Positions 16,644 to 25,721 of a stretch of DNA of 38,153 nucleotides are shown here, in pieces. The stretch covers positions 1 through 38,153 of the forward strand of contig JAAEMK010001395.1 of the NCBI GenBank assembly GCA_024225635.1. Reading direction: 5' to 3'. Below the pieces are notes generated by a model. That model worked only from the letters and a program-made list of their open reading frames with translations. It was not told the DNA's origin and searched no databases. Positions within the stretch are counted from its first letter, which is position 1; the number at the start of each line of letters is the position of its first letter. This DNA is from Desulfobacteraceae bacterium (lineage in GTDB: Bacteria; Desulfobacterota; Desulfobacteria; Desulfobacterales; Desulfobacteraceae). Position numbers and translations under genes: made by a program.

Positions 16644-18779
16644 ATGGACCAACCAGCCATGCAAAAGCCTGAGAGCAATGAGGACGATACGCTTTCATCC
16701 GTTTCAGAGCGGAAGCATATTATTATTCTGATTTTTATTGTATTTCTCGTGATCGTCATATTGCTTGGGGTCACCTTCTACTTCAATAAAAAGATCATTC
16801 GGCAGCATGAAAATCATTTTCAGGAGCAGCAGGCGCTTCAGGTGTTACTTGCGAAAAAAGCCATGGAAACGAACATACGGGGGCTCATGAGGGAAGCCAG
16901 CATACTGGCCCTCCATTCCTTGCCCGAGTTTGTTTCAGGCAAGCGCGACTTGAATTCCCTGGGCGAGCTGTTTGCCGGTGAGCAGGCCGTTTATTCCGAA
17001 AGCCTGGCCCATCTCTTTATGGACGCGCCGGGGCATGTGGTACAGGCAAAGAGTAAGAAAACGCCGGCAGGGGATGAGGCAAACCGGCTGGCCATGGAAT
17101 GGGCCGCAGAGCACTGGTCTGAATTGACAGTTCTGGAACATGGGCTGCTGATTCCGTCTTTTTACGTAACGCAAAAGCATCAGATGTTTGCCATGCTGTT
17201 TCCCATCCGGGTGGAGAAATCCATGGGGGGGGTGCTGGCGGTTATGGTGGATTTGAAACCGATCATTCAGCATTATGTCGTTCCCTTACGGTCAGGAGAA
17301 TATGGGGCCGGGTTTCTTATCGACGAGCGGGGAACCGTTGTTTTTGACCACGAGGTTGAAATTATCGGCAGAAGCATTTTTGATGGGATGCATGCCAGAC
17401 ATGACGAGTTGATTCGAGTGGACAAGCGTCTGGTCAGTGAGCCTTCCGGAATAGATGAATACAGTTTTTCGGTGAAACGGGGGAACCGGGTTTCACGTAA
17501 GCTGATCGTCTGGAACGCAGTGCAGGTTGGTGATCACAAACTCGTGATTTGCCTTTCCGCCCCGGATATTGAAATCAACAAAACCCTTTACGGTCTCCGG
17601 ATACAGCGCATTATCTCAGGTATCTTTTTCGCCGTTTTCCTGGTGGTGATGAGCGCCGGTTTTTTTCGTATCCGCCAGAAAATACTCGAAAGAAGTAATT
17701 TTTTGCTGAAAGATCGTATTCGCCGGCAGACCAAGAAACTGAGGCGAAGCGAGGAACGGCTCGAACTTGCGCTCAAGGGCGGCGATCTGGGACTATGGGA
17801 CTGGAATATTCAGAACGGGCAAGTCACGTTCAACGATCGCTGGGCAGAGATGGTGGGATATACGTTTGATGAAATCAAACCGCACATGGAATCGTGGCTG
17901 GACCTTGTTCATCCGGAGGATAAGCCCCAGGTCAAAAACAAAATGGCCGCACACCTGGAAGGCCGCATTGCCGGTTTTGAAGCCGAATATCGAATTCTGC
18001 CCCAAACCGGGGAGTGGATATGGATATCTTCCTGCGGCAAGGTAATGGACTGGGACAAAAACGGCAAGCCGTTGCGGGCAACCGGGACCCATCTCGATAT
18101 AACCAGGCGCAAACGGGCCGAGGAGGCAATTCAGGAAGAAAAAGATAAGAAATACAGGACGCTGTTTAATTCTTCAGTTGACGCCATTTCGATCCTTGAT
18201 GGGGACACCTGTACATTCGTAGATGGTAATACTGCTGCCTTAAAACTATATGGGAAAGAAAAAATCGAGGATTTTATCGGGTTGTCGCCTACCCGGATGT
18301 CTCCGGAATTACAACCCAATGGGCGATCGTCCCATGACCTGGCAGAAGAGTATATCCGGGCGGCATTCAAGGACGGGGCCATCCATTTTGAATGGATACA
18401 TCTTGATCGCCGGGGGAAGCCGTTTCCCATAAGGGTTTCCCTCAGCCCCATGGTCATAGGCCGGAAAAAACTGGTGATCGCCATTTCAAGGGATATCTCC
18501 GACCGTAAGAAAACAGAGGAAGAGCGGGAAAAATTGATCAACGAACTTCAGCAGGCGCTTGAGGACGTTAAAACCTTGAGCGGTCTGCTTCCCATCTGTT
18601 CCAAATGTAAGAAGATCCGTGACGACAAAGGGTACTGGAACAATTTGGAAGGATATATCGAGCGCCATTCAGAGGTTTTGTTCAGCCACGGTTTGTGCTC
18701 CGAGTGTTCCGATGAGCTTTATGGCAAGGAAGACTGGTATATCAAAGCCAAAAAGAAACGGTCGGAAAACGGTTCATGA
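16644..18779 (+). CDS. Membrane PAS sensor with extracytoplasmic domain and C-terminal cysteine motif, no kinase
   Basis: About 711 residues from the ATG at 16644, chosen because AGGA lies 7 bases before it; the open frame extends further up without a ribosome-binding site. Two membrane helices (about 25-47 and 320-343) bracket a Cache-like sensor domain of about 270 residues. Two PAS domains follow (about 370-490, ending DITRRKRAEEAI, and about 500-620, ending DISDRKKTEEE). The last 80 residues carry LPICSKCKKIRDDKGYW and later GLCSECSDELYG, two Cys-x2-Cys pairs that probably bind zinc or another metal. There is no histidine kinase, GGDEF, EAL or HTH domain. This tail recurs at the ends of sensors and receivers in anaerobic bacteria, but its output is unknown to me. 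Confidence 0.85.
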   Translation: MDQPAMQKPESNEDDTLSSVSERKHIIILIFIVFLVIVILLGVTFYFNKKIIRQHENHFQEQQALQVLLAKKAMETNIRGLMREASILALHSLPEFVSGKRDLNSLGELFAGEQAVYSESLAHLFMDAPGHVVQAKSKKTPAGDEANRLAMEWAAEHWSELTVLEHGLLIPSFYVTQKHQMFAMLFPIRVEKSMGGVLAVMVDLKPIIQHYVVPLRSGEYGAGFLIDERGTVVFDHEVEIIGRSIFDGMHARHDELIRVDKRLVSEPSGIDEYSFSVKRGNRVSRKLIVWNAVQVGDHKLVICLSAPDIEINKTLYGLRIQRIISGIFFAVFLVVMSAGFFRIRQKILERSNFLLKDRIRRQTKKLRRSEERLELALKGGDLGLWDWNIQNGQVTFNDRWAEMVGYTFDEIKPHMESWLDLVHPEDKPQVKNKMAAHLEGRIAGFEAEYRILPQTGEWIWISSCGKVMDWDKNGKPLRATGTHLDITRRKRAEEAIQEEKDKKYRTLFNSSVDAISILDGDTCTFVDGNTAALKLYGKEKIEDFIGLSPTRMSPELQPNGRSSHDLAEEYIRAAFKDGAIHFEWIHLDRRGKPFPIRVSLSPMVIGRKKLVIAISRDISDRKKTEEEREKLINELQQALEDVKTLSGLLPICSKCKKIRDDKGYWNNLEGYIERHSEVLFSHGLCSECSDELYGKEDWYIKAKKKRSENGS

Positions 18780-18820
18780 AGGCGGCAGGATACCTGTATT
18801 GCAAATACGGCGTGGGGCGG

Positions 18821-20085
18821 TTACGAATGATCTTCCGGGACAACAGGCCAGCTCATTCGAAAAGCGGCTCCCCCCATGGATGAGGTTTCCACCCGGACCG
18901 CCCCCTTATGGCGGGCAACAATACTTCGGACAATGGCAAGGCCCAGTCCGTGGTTCCCCGATTCCCGGTCCCGGCTCTCCTCCAGCCGGGTGAAGGGAAT
19001 AAAAACTTTTTCCCGCAGGTCTTCGGCAATGCCGCATCCGTCGTCTTCAACGTTCAGATGATAGTGGTCGTCCCGGGAGTCCTGTATCATGGCAAACGCG
19101 AACCGAAGCCGGGCCAGCGGGGTCCTCAGCTCATGGGATACGGCATCTGCAAGTTCAATACGATGGGAAATTTCCGTTTGGATCTGTCCGGTCATGGTGT
19201 TGAATTCCCGCATCAGGCCGGAAACCGCGGACCGATCGGAAGCGCGGACCCGGGATGTGAGATCGCCCTTGCCGAAACGTTCGGCAGCATTGGTCAGCCG
19301 GTCCAGGTCCCGCCACAGGGGCCGGGTCCATAGAAAGGCACTGAAGCCGATGAGAATTACAAACAGTCCGATGATCCCGTAAATGGCGTAGCGCAGGATA
19401 TAGGGCCGGCCCTCCGGAAAGGGCCAAGCTTCAAGTAATAACCGGTCCCGGGGAGCCTGCACCAGAGTATTTCATGATCCGTGTCGATCCATAGTTCCCT
19501 GCGCTCAAATTCATGGGTCGCCTCCGGATCATCAAACCGGGGAACGGTGGTGAGCAGGGCCGTGGGAAATCCGAAAACAGGCCGGATCTCTTTAAATGCC
19601 AGTTCCGGGTTTACTTGTTCATGGCGCTGGAGTTCCCGGGCGATCAGATGGAGGGTCAGGGCCGTCACCCGCTCATCCTCTCCCGTATACCAGTACGAAC
19701 CATGGGTTCCCGGTTTCATTCGAAGTACCTGGCCGCTGTTTTTCAGGCGCTTGAAAAAGGTGTCTTCTTCATAAATGCTCAGAAGCTTTCCGCTTTTGAC
19801 GGCTGAAAGTTCTTCTTCGTCAAGGGCTGCCGCCGCTTCAAGGGAAAGCAGCGAGACAAGGCCGCCCGATGCCGTTTGCATTGCTTCCATTCGCTCACCC
19901 CACCCGCTCCGGGGCGTGTTCTCCAGGTCCCTTTCGACAAGTCCAAAGACCCCTTGCATGATTCGCAGATCATCTTTTTTTTCAATTCCCTCAAGCAGGG
20001 GAAAACAAATTGCGAACGTGATAAACACCCCCGCTGCCAGGGTAAAAAGGATCAGCAGATAGAGCTTGATGAATATTTTCTTCAA
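18821..20085 (-). pseudogene. RstB-like sensor histidine kinase, broken by a frameshift and an internal deletion
   Basis: The N-terminal frame (from 20085) has MKKIFIKLYLLILFTLAAGVF, a periplasmic domain and DTDHEILWCRLPGTGYYLKLGPF. The continuation PEGRPYILRYAIYGIIGLF is in the next frame, so one base is missing in the GGCCCTTTCC run near 19417-19427. The second frame continues with the second membrane helix, HAMP and the H-box ADAVSHELRTPLARLRFAFAMIQDS. It then jumps straight to YHLNVEDDGCGIAEDLR, the G1 box, and ends with HGLGLAIV. About 100 residues that should hold the second dimerisation helix and the N-box are missing. Either defect alone would inactivate the kinase. No response regulator gene accompanies it. 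The single-base lesion could be a sequencing error, but the deletion could not. Confidence 0.85.
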
Positions 20086-20200
20086 TGGACCTTCTTTATA
20101 CCTGTTACATTACAATTCCTCCGTGGAATATCTGATTCGAATCAATATATACAGTCTTGTTTTGTGGGTTTTGTTCATTGCCGTAACATTTTTTTGAATC

Positions 20201-20253
20201 GTCAGGTACGCCTGGTTTTCCTCTGTGAGGAAGGGCCCAACGGCCTTCTTTTT
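20201..20253 (+). ncRNA. Candidate structured RNA with terminal hairpin and T-run
   Basis: On the plus strand three hairpins follow one another: CAGG-TACG-CCTG, TCCTC-TGT-GAGGA, and GAAGGGCC-CAAC-GGCCTTC followed by TTTTT. The last is a good intrinsic terminator with one bulged G. No plus-strand gene ends here, because the preceding gene runs the other way, so the terminator may close a short unannotated transcript. I see no clear promoter and match no known RNA family. Confidence 0.3.
20230..20253 (+). terminator. Intrinsic terminator-like hairpin before the CheW gene
   Basis: A GC-rich stem (GAAGG(G)CC / GGCCTTC, CAAC loop) is followed directly by five T on the plus strand. It would insulate the CheW-receptor unit from upstream transcription or end a small RNA. 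Confidence 0.5.
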
Positions 20254-20390
20254 ATGCCGAAGAAAGAAGGGGGGTGAATTAAGTAATTGTAAATAGTATG
20301 CTTTTTTGGTATTGTGCGAACTTTATGTTTGATGCTTGTACCGGGGGGAGTTATCTCGATATAAGTTGTTGTTTGATAACCATGGGGTTC

Positions 20391-20419
20391 ATCTATTATA
20401 TAAATAGATATAGCGCTAT
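20391..20419. promoter_or_regulatory. Two adjacent palindromes upstream of the CheW gene
   Basis: ATCTATT-N5-AATAGAT (20391-20409) is followed at once by the perfect 10-bp palindrome ATAGCGCTAT (20410-20419), just ahead of TTGACA at 20424. The position fits a dimeric regulator acting on the CheW-receptor promoter. The regulator is unknown, and AT-rich palindromes can arise by chance. Confidence 0.35.
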
Positions 20420-20423
20420 TATC

Positions 20424-20453
20424 TTGACACACTCTGAATCTCCCCCCAATAAA
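20424..20453 (+). promoter_or_regulatory. Possible promoter of the CheW gene
   Basis: A perfect TTGACA (20424-20429) is followed 17-18 bases later by a weak -10 (CAATAA or AATAAA). It is only about 25 bases before the ATG, leaving a very short leader that contains an AAAGG ribosome-binding site. Confidence 0.35.
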
Positions 20454-20475
20454 AATACCAATAAAGGTAACGCGG

Positions 20476-21948
20476 ATGACACAGGAACAGCTATTTGCAT
20501 CATTTGTACTGGATCAGGATCAGGGGATGGAGATTGCTCTCAAAGCAGAGCAGGTGACCGAAGCCACCCCGATTAACGGTGTGATCCAAAGGCTTCCGGG
20601 GGGAACTGATTTTCTTGAAGGGTTCATGACCCTGCGGGAGAACGTTATACCGGTAATCAATTTGAAAAGACGGTTTGGGTTAACCGAATACGGCTATGGT
20701 GCGGATGCCAAGATCGCTGTGGTGTCGATTTTCAATCGCAGTTACGGGCTTTTGTTCGATGATATCAAGGAGGTCTTCCGGGCCGACACCTCTCTTCTCT
20801 CTCCCATCGGCAAGGCGCTTCAGGCGGATGATCCCATTATTTCCGATCTGATAAAACTGGAGTCCGGTAAAAGGGTCGTGGAACTGCTGGACCTCAACCA
20901 TTTATTCCACGAAGGGCTGGCGGCCCTTGATGAAAAAACCGCTGAAGCCCAGCTAATTTCGGAATCGGTCAAATCATCCGTTTCGTCCTGTTACGTCGTG
21001 TTTCGCTGTTCGGGCCAGGAGTATGGAGTGCCGGTAGAGTGTGCCCAGGAGATCACGTTTTACAACGAAATTGATGAGATGTTCAAGACCGGTATCGTGG
21101 CAGGGGCCCTTGACATCCGGGGAAAAACAATTCCGGTGGTCAATGCCCAGTCCCTGCTCACCGGGGCAAAGACCAGCCCGTGTTTCAGGGGGGAGGATGC
21201 CCGGGTGCTTGTGCTTGCCTCGGAAGAGTGCTCCTTCGGGATGATCGTGGAAGGGGTCAGGGATATTCTTACCATCTATGATGACGAAATTCTCCGTTTT
21301 CCGGAGGGAAAGGATGAGAATGTCCTGGGCATGTATCAACGGCCTGACGATCAAAATGTGATTCTTCTGAACATGTATAATCTTGTCTGTGTTCATATTG
21401 ACCGTTTGAAATCCATTGCCAGGCTCGGCAGCGAGGATAGTTACGAGCAACAGCCGGACTGGGTTGTCCGGACAGGAACCCAACACCTTATCACCGAAAA
21501 TAGTTATTTGATTTTTTCCATCGGCAAACATTTTGCCATTGAGCTCAAGGATGTCCAGGAAATTATTGAAAATGACGGAGTTATGGCTATTCCTGCCACG
21601 GACGGCTATTGTTCCGGCGTCATAAACCTGCGGGGGCTGGTGGTGCCGGTGGTCAATCTCAAACAGTTTTACAATTATCCCGGTTCCCGGGAAGACAGGG
21701 GGCATAACCTCATCATTTGTTGCAACCATGGGCAGACTGTGGCCCTGGAGGTGGATCAGATCGTGACGATCCACAAGCAGGAGCAGTATTACGCCACCCC
21801 CTCACTGGAAGCTCAGCTGAGTGACAAGAAAGATACGGCGGATCGATTGATAGATTATCTTAATCCCGAGGGGATCAGGGAACATGTGCTTGTGGTGAAC
21901 ACCCATAATCTGATCCGTAACCATTTACAATCTAACAACAGCAGGTAG
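20476..21948 (+). CDS. Triple CheW-domain chemotaxis coupling protein
   Basis: 490 residues made of three CheW-like SH3 modules in a row: about 5-155 (LEGFMTLRENVIPVINLKRRFGL), about 165-320 (VAGALDIRGKTIPVVNAQSLL) and about 335-485 (CSGVINLRGLVVPVVNLKQFY). Each has the family's G-x-hydrophobic-xx-RG-x-(V/I)-PV-x-(N/D)-L core. A normal CheW has one module of about 150 residues and bridges receptors to the kinase CheA; three modules could cross-link several receptors. There is no kinase or receiver domain. The next gene, 76 bases downstream on the same strand, encodes a soluble chemoreceptor, so they very likely work together. No cheA is in the window. The start follows AAAGGTAACGCGG. Confidence 0.9.
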   Translation: MTQEQLFASFVLDQDQGMEIALKAEQVTEATPINGVIQRLPGGTDFLEGFMTLRENVIPVINLKRRFGLTEYGYGADAKIAVVSIFNRSYGLLFDDIKEVFRADTSLLSPIGKALQADDPIISDLIKLESGKRVVELLDLNHLFHEGLAALDEKTAEAQLISESVKSSVSSCYVVFRCSGQEYGVPVECAQEITFYNEIDEMFKTGIVAGALDIRGKTIPVVNAQSLLTGAKTSPCFRGEDARVLVLASEECSFGMIVEGVRDILTIYDDEILRFPEGKDENVLGMYQRPDDQNVILLNMYNLVCVHIDRLKSIARLGSEDSYEQQPDWVVRTGTQHLITENSYLIFSIGKHFAIELKDVQEIIENDGVMAIPATDGYCSGVINLRGLVVPVVNLKQFYNYPGSREDRGHNLIICCNHGQTVALEVDQIVTIHKQEQYYATPSLEAQLSDKKDTADRLIDYLNPEGIREHVLVVNTHNLIRNHLQSNNSR

Positions 21949-22024
21949 CTGTCTTCAATCAAGCCGGATATCGATGTATCCAGTAACGATTATTCAATTT
22001 TAGACAAAAGGTGTAATTAAAAAA

Positions 22025-25000
22025 ATGGAAACCGTTGAAGCAACCGTAACTGAAGAAGTGGGATCGTCCTGTTTGAACCTGTTGATGGATCCGAGCTTTA
22101 TCGTTGGGGATGACCGCATCATCACCTGGGCAAATGATTCATTCCTGAAGACATTCAATCTGAACCCGGCCGATGTTATCAATAAAATGACCTGTGAGGA
22201 GGCCTGTCCGACCCATTTATGCGGCACCAAGGACTGTCCCGTCTCAAAATCTTCCCGGATCAAAAAACTGGCTGCGGCGGAAGTGGTTCATAAAGGCGCT
22301 GAAAGTAATATTTTTTATTATGCGTCAAAAGCAACGCCCGTCAACGGTGATGATAACGGTACTTTTGTTACGATGACGGACATCTCCGAACTGAAGAATA
22401 CCCAGGCTCATCTCCGGCAGATGCAGACAGACCTGGATGTTATTCCAACGCCGATCATGGAAATTGATACAAAATTTAATATCACATTCATGAATCCAGC
22501 CGGTGCCGGGGTGGTGGGGTTAACCCCGGACGAGGTGATCGGAAAGAAATGTTACGACCTCTTTAAAACCCCCCATTGTAAAACCGAAAAATGCGCCTGT
22601 GCGCGCGCCATGAAGACCGATTCGGTCATTAAGGAACAGACCATTGCCCGGCCTGCGGACGGCGTAATTATTCCCATCCAGTATACCGGTGCTCCCATCA
22701 AGGATGCCAAGGGGAATATCAAGGGGGCGCTTGAGTATATCCTTGATGTCACGGATGAGATGAAGCAGAAGCAGGTTGCCGATGAAAAGATTGAAAACCT
22801 GAACACCCTTCCCACCCCGATCGTTGCCATTGATTTGGAATTCAATGTCACCTATATGAATCCCGCCGGTGCCGGTGTCATCGGTTCCACCCCGGACGAG
22901 GTGATCGGGCGGAAGTGTTATGACCTGTTCAAAACCCCCCATTGTAAAACCGAAAAATGCGCCTGCCTGCGTGCCATGAAGACCGACTCGGTGGTAACGG
23001 AGCAGACCATCGCCCGTCCCGCGGAAGGCGTGATTATTCCCATCAAGTATACCGGGGCCCCCATCAAGGATGCCAAGGGCAATATCAAGGGCGCCCTGGA
23101 GTATGTCCTTGATGTCACGGATGAGATGAAGCAGAAGCAGGTGGCGGATGAAAAGATTGAAAACCTGAATACCCTTCCCACCCCGATCATGGCCATTGAT
23201 TTGGAATACAATGTCACCTATATGAATCCCGCCGGTGCAGGTGTTATCGGTTCCACCCCGGACGAGGTGGTCGGCAAGAAGTGTTACGACCTGTTCAAGA
23301 CCCCCCACTGCCGGACCGATAAATGCGCCTGCCTGCGTGCCATGAAGACCGACTCGGTGGTAACGGAGCAAACCATTGCCCGTCCCGCGGAAGGCGTGAT
23401 CATTCCCATCAAGTACACCGGGGCCCCCATCAAGGATGCCAAGGGTAATATCAAGGGCGCCCTGGAGTATGTCCTTGATGTCACGGATGAGATGAAGCAG
23501 AAGCAGGTTGCCGATGAAAAAATTGAAAACCTGAATACCCTTCCCACTCCGATCATGGCCATTGACCCGGAATTCAATGTCACCTATATGAATCCCGCCG
23601 GTGCAGGTGTGGTGGGTTCCACCCCGGACGAGGTGATCGGCCAGAAGTGTTACGACCTGTTCAAGACCCCCCACTGCCGGACCGATAAGTGTGCCTGCCA
23701 GCGTGCCATGAAGACCGACTCGGTGGTGACTGACCAGACCATCGCCCGTCCCGCCGAAGGCGTGATCGTTCCGATCAAGTACACCGGTGCCCCCATCAAG
23801 GATGCCAAGGGCAATATCAAGGGCGCCCTGGAATATGTCCTTGATGTCACGGATGAGATGAAGCAGAAGCAGGCCGCCGAAGAAAAGATTGAAAACCTGA
23901 ATACCATTCCCACCCCGATTCTCTCCATTGACACGGATTATAATGTCTCTTTCATCAATCCGGCGGGAGCGGGCCTGGTTGGCATGACTCCGGATGAGGC
24001 CATTGGCAGGAAATGCTACGACCTCTTCAAAACCGAACATTGCCGGACCGATCAATGCGTGTGCGCCCAGGCAATGCAAACCGACAGCGTCGTCGATGGG
24101 CAGACGGTTGCCCACCCTGGCGGGAAACCGATGCCCATCAAATATACCGGGGCCCCCATTAAGGACGCCAAGGGGAACATCAAAGGCGCCCTTGAATATA
24201 TTGCCGATGTCACATCGGAAAAAGAGGTCGAGCGGCTGATCGCCAAGGCAGTCGGCGAAGTGGACGGCCTGGTAAATGCCTCCCGGGAGCAGATGGGGCA
24301 AGCCAACGAGAACGTCGAGAGCATGAACGATATGATCAACCAGGCGGTGAAACAGCTGGATGAGTCCATGGAAACGGTGCATACCATGCTGGACAGCTCC
24401 CAGGAGATGGTTGATCTTTCACTCGAGTCAAACCGGCTTGCCGGAGATCTTGCCAGGGAAGCTGAAACAGGAAAGGTGGCAGGCCAGGACGCGGGACGAA
24501 AACTGACCGGCATCAACGAAACCATGGAGAAAAACAACGAGATGGTGAACGGTCTGGTAAATCAGCTGGAAGAGATATCCGGCTTTGTTGATATCATCAA
24601 GGATATCGCCTCCCAGACCAACCTGCTTGCCTTTAACGCGGCCATCGAAGCCGCTCGGGCAGGGGACGCCGGTCGCGGTTTTGCTGTTGTGGCCGATGAA
24701 GTCCGTAAGCTTGCGGAAAAAAGTTCCAAATCCGCCATCGATATCTCCACCATCGTGAAAACGGTTGAGAAGGAATCCCTTCAGACCATCGCCGCCATGC
24801 AGGACGGAATGAAAGGGCTTTCGGAGGGCGGGGTGGTCATCAATACCGCCCTTGAATCCATGGAAACCATTTCCAGGGGCATTATCACCATCTCCGAATC
24901 GGTCAACAAGGTGAGTGTGAAAGCCGACGGACTAAGCGCCGATGGCAAAGAGGTGATGGAAAAAATAGACCAGGTCTCTTCCTCTTCGAAGAAGAACCAG

Positions 25001-25105
25001 GAATCCGCCGTGGCGGTCAATCAGACATTGTTCGATACGGCCGAGGCCTTGAATATGCTGGTTGAATCAAACAAGAACCTCCAGGACGCGGTGAAAAATC
25101 TGTAA
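22025..25105 (+). CDS. Soluble methyl-accepting chemotaxis protein with six tandem cysteine-containing PAS domains
   Basis: 1026 residues, no membrane helix. Residues about 15-125 form a first PAS-like domain with Cys 57, 61, 66 and 71. Residues about 139-740 are five copies of a 122-residue PAS unit (PTPI at 141, 263, 385, 507, 629), each with NPAGAG, [13 protein letters not shown], KCAC and [19 protein letters not shown]. Every unit has four cysteines, at C176, C185, C190 and C192 in the first and at the same phase (+122) in the others, which could bind a metal, Fe-S centre or redox disulfide. Residues about 740-1026 are the receptor signalling hairpin, with tip [18 protein letters not shown] and ADEVRKLAE. 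It lacks a C-terminal CheR-tether pentapeptide. AGGTG precedes the ATG. Most likely it is a cytoplasmic redox or gas sensor working with the triple CheW. Confidence 0.92.
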   Translation: METVEATVTEEVGSSCLNLLMDPSFIVGDDRIITWANDSFLKTFNLNPADVINKMTCEEACPTHLCGTKDCPVSKSSRIKKLAAAEVVHKGAESNIFYYASKATPVNGDDNGTFVTMTDISELKNTQAHLRQMQTDLDVIPTPIMEIDTKFNITFMNPAGAGVVGLTPDEVIGKKCYDLFKTPHCKTEKCACARAMKTDSVIKEQTIARPADGVIIPIQYTGAPIKDAKGNIKGALEYILDVTDEMKQKQVADEKIENLNTLPTPIVAIDLEFNVTYMNPAGAGVIGSTPDEVIGRKCYDLFKTPHCKTEKCACLRAMKTDSVVTEQTIARPAEGVIIPIKYTGAPIKDAKGNIKGALEYVLDVTDEMKQKQVADEKIENLNTLPTPIMAIDLEYNVTYMNPAGAGVIGSTPDEVVGKKCYDLFKTPHCRTDKCACLRAMKTDSVVTEQTIARPAEGVIIPIKYTGAPIKDAKGNIKGALEYVLDVTDEMKQKQVADEKIENLNTLPTPIMAIDPEFNVTYMNPAGAGVVGSTPDEVIGQKCYDLFKTPHCRTDKCACQRAMKTDSVVTDQTIARPAEGVIVPIKYTGAPIKDAKGNIKGALEYVLDVTDEMKQKQAAEEKIENLNTIPTPILSIDTDYNVSFINPAGAGLVGMTPDEAIGRKCYDLFKTEHCRTDQCVCAQAMQTDSVVDGQTVAHPGGKPMPIKYTGAPIKDAKGNIKGALEYIADVTSEKEVERLIAKAVGEVDGLVNASREQMGQANENVESMNDMINQAVKQLDESMETVHTMLDSSQEMVDLSLESNRLAGDLAREAETGKVAGQDAGRKLTGINETMEKNNEMVNGLVNQLEEISGFVDIIKDIASQTNLLAFNAAIEAARAGDAGRGFAVVADEVRKLAEKSSKSAIDISTIVKTVEKESLQTIAAMQDGMKGLSEGGVVINTALESMETISRGIITISESVNKVSVKADGLSADGKEVMEKIDQVSSSSKKNQESAVAVNQTLFDTAEALNMLVESNKNLQDAVKNL
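22445..24240 (+). repeat. Five tandem 366-bp in-frame repeats encoding Cys-PAS units
   Basis: The period is exactly 366 bases (units at 22445, 22811, 23177, 23543, 23909). Units 2-4 are nearly identical in DNA, including long exact stretches with the same synonymous codons, while units 1 and 5 are more diverged and unit 5 is one codon shorter. This is the pattern of recent internal duplication by unequal recombination or gene conversion. Confidence 0.95.
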
Positions 25106-25110
25106 GCGAT

Positions 25111-25145
25111 ACTCCCGGTTGAAGCTTTGGCCTTTAACCGGGAGT
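25111..25145 (+). terminator. Perfect 10-bp hairpin between the receptor and the acetyltransferase gene
   Basis: ACTCCCGGTT / AACCGGGAGT with a 15-base loop lies directly after the receptor stop. There is no T-run after it, so it may only protect the 3' end or weaken read-through into the next gene. Confidence 0.4.
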
Positions 25146-25157
25146 TCCAGATAACCT

Positions 25158-25721
25158 ATGACACTATACGGTAATGAATTATTAACGCCACGGCTGCGGC
25201 TGCGAAGGGTACTGCTCAGGGATATTCCCATGCTTGCGGCCTGGAGCGGCAGCGAGATTGCCCATGGTGAATATCTCACCCCCCACGCCATGGATGAGGA
25301 GACCGGGTATGCCCAGCTTGAATCGGGTCTCCTCTGGGGGAAGAAGAGCAGGACCTTTATCATTGAAATAAAGGGCGGGACATCCATCGGGTCTATCCAA
25401 TACTGGCTCAGGAGGGAACGAAGGGAGTGTGCCGTGATGGCGCTGAAAATATCGGTGCCCGGGGCAAGAAAAAAGGGGTATGGAACCGAAGCGCAAAAAT
25501 ATCTCATCATCAACCTGTTTGAACGTCTGGAAATAGATGAAATCCAAATGTATACCGATATCAACAATGTCGCCCAGCTGCGCTGCCTTGCAAAATTAGG
25601 CTTTGAACAGGTGGAGTCCCTCACCTACGATGATCACCGGGTGACCCGTCTTGGATACCTGTTCAGACTTTGCCGTTCTCAATATCAACAGTCTTCCGTC
25701 TACAAATACTACTATGAATAA
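25158..25721 (+). CDS. GNAT-family N-acetyltransferase, RimJ/RimL type
   Basis: 187 residues. The N-terminus LLTPRLRLRRVLLRDIPMLAAW is the standard opening of RimJ/RimL/SpeG-like acetyltransferases. The acetyl-CoA-binding loop is ARKKGYGTEAQKYLI, followed by the DINNVAQLRCLAKLGFEQV segment (usually N-xx-S-xx-L-EK-x-GF in relatives). It should transfer acetyl from acetyl-CoA to an amine, either a protein N-terminus or lysine, or a small molecule; the acceptor is unknown. Its stop overlaps the start of the deacetylase gene by eight bases. An acetyl-adding and an acetyl-removing enzyme are therefore translationally coupled, which suggests one shared target. Confidence 0.85.
   Translation: MTLYGNELLTPRLRLRRVLLRDIPMLAAWSGSEIAHGEYLTPHAMDEETGYAQLESGLLWGKKSRTFIIEIKGGTSIGSIQYWLRRERRECAVMALKISVPGARKKGYGTEAQKYLIINLFERLEIDEIQMYTDINNVAQLRCLAKLGFEQVESLTYDDHRVTRLGYLFRLCRSQYQQSSVYKYYYE

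Larger units (their letters stand above)
20086..20475. other. Intergenic region between the broken kinase and the CheW gene
   Basis: About 390 AT-rich bases with no protein gene. It holds a run of three small hairpins ending in a terminator-like structure (about 20201-20253), two palindromes (20391-20409 and 20410-20419), and a TTGACA box (20424) before the CheW gene. Confidence 0.6.

Noticed and set aside
22445-24240. CRISPR or satellite interpretation of the 366-bp repeats
   Set aside because: Units are contiguous, in frame and protein coding, with no spacers.
22520-24382. 620-codon minus-strand open frame across the PAS repeats
   Set aside because: It repeats with the same 366-bp period as the coding strand and has no protein-like motif beyond that; a codon-bias shadow.
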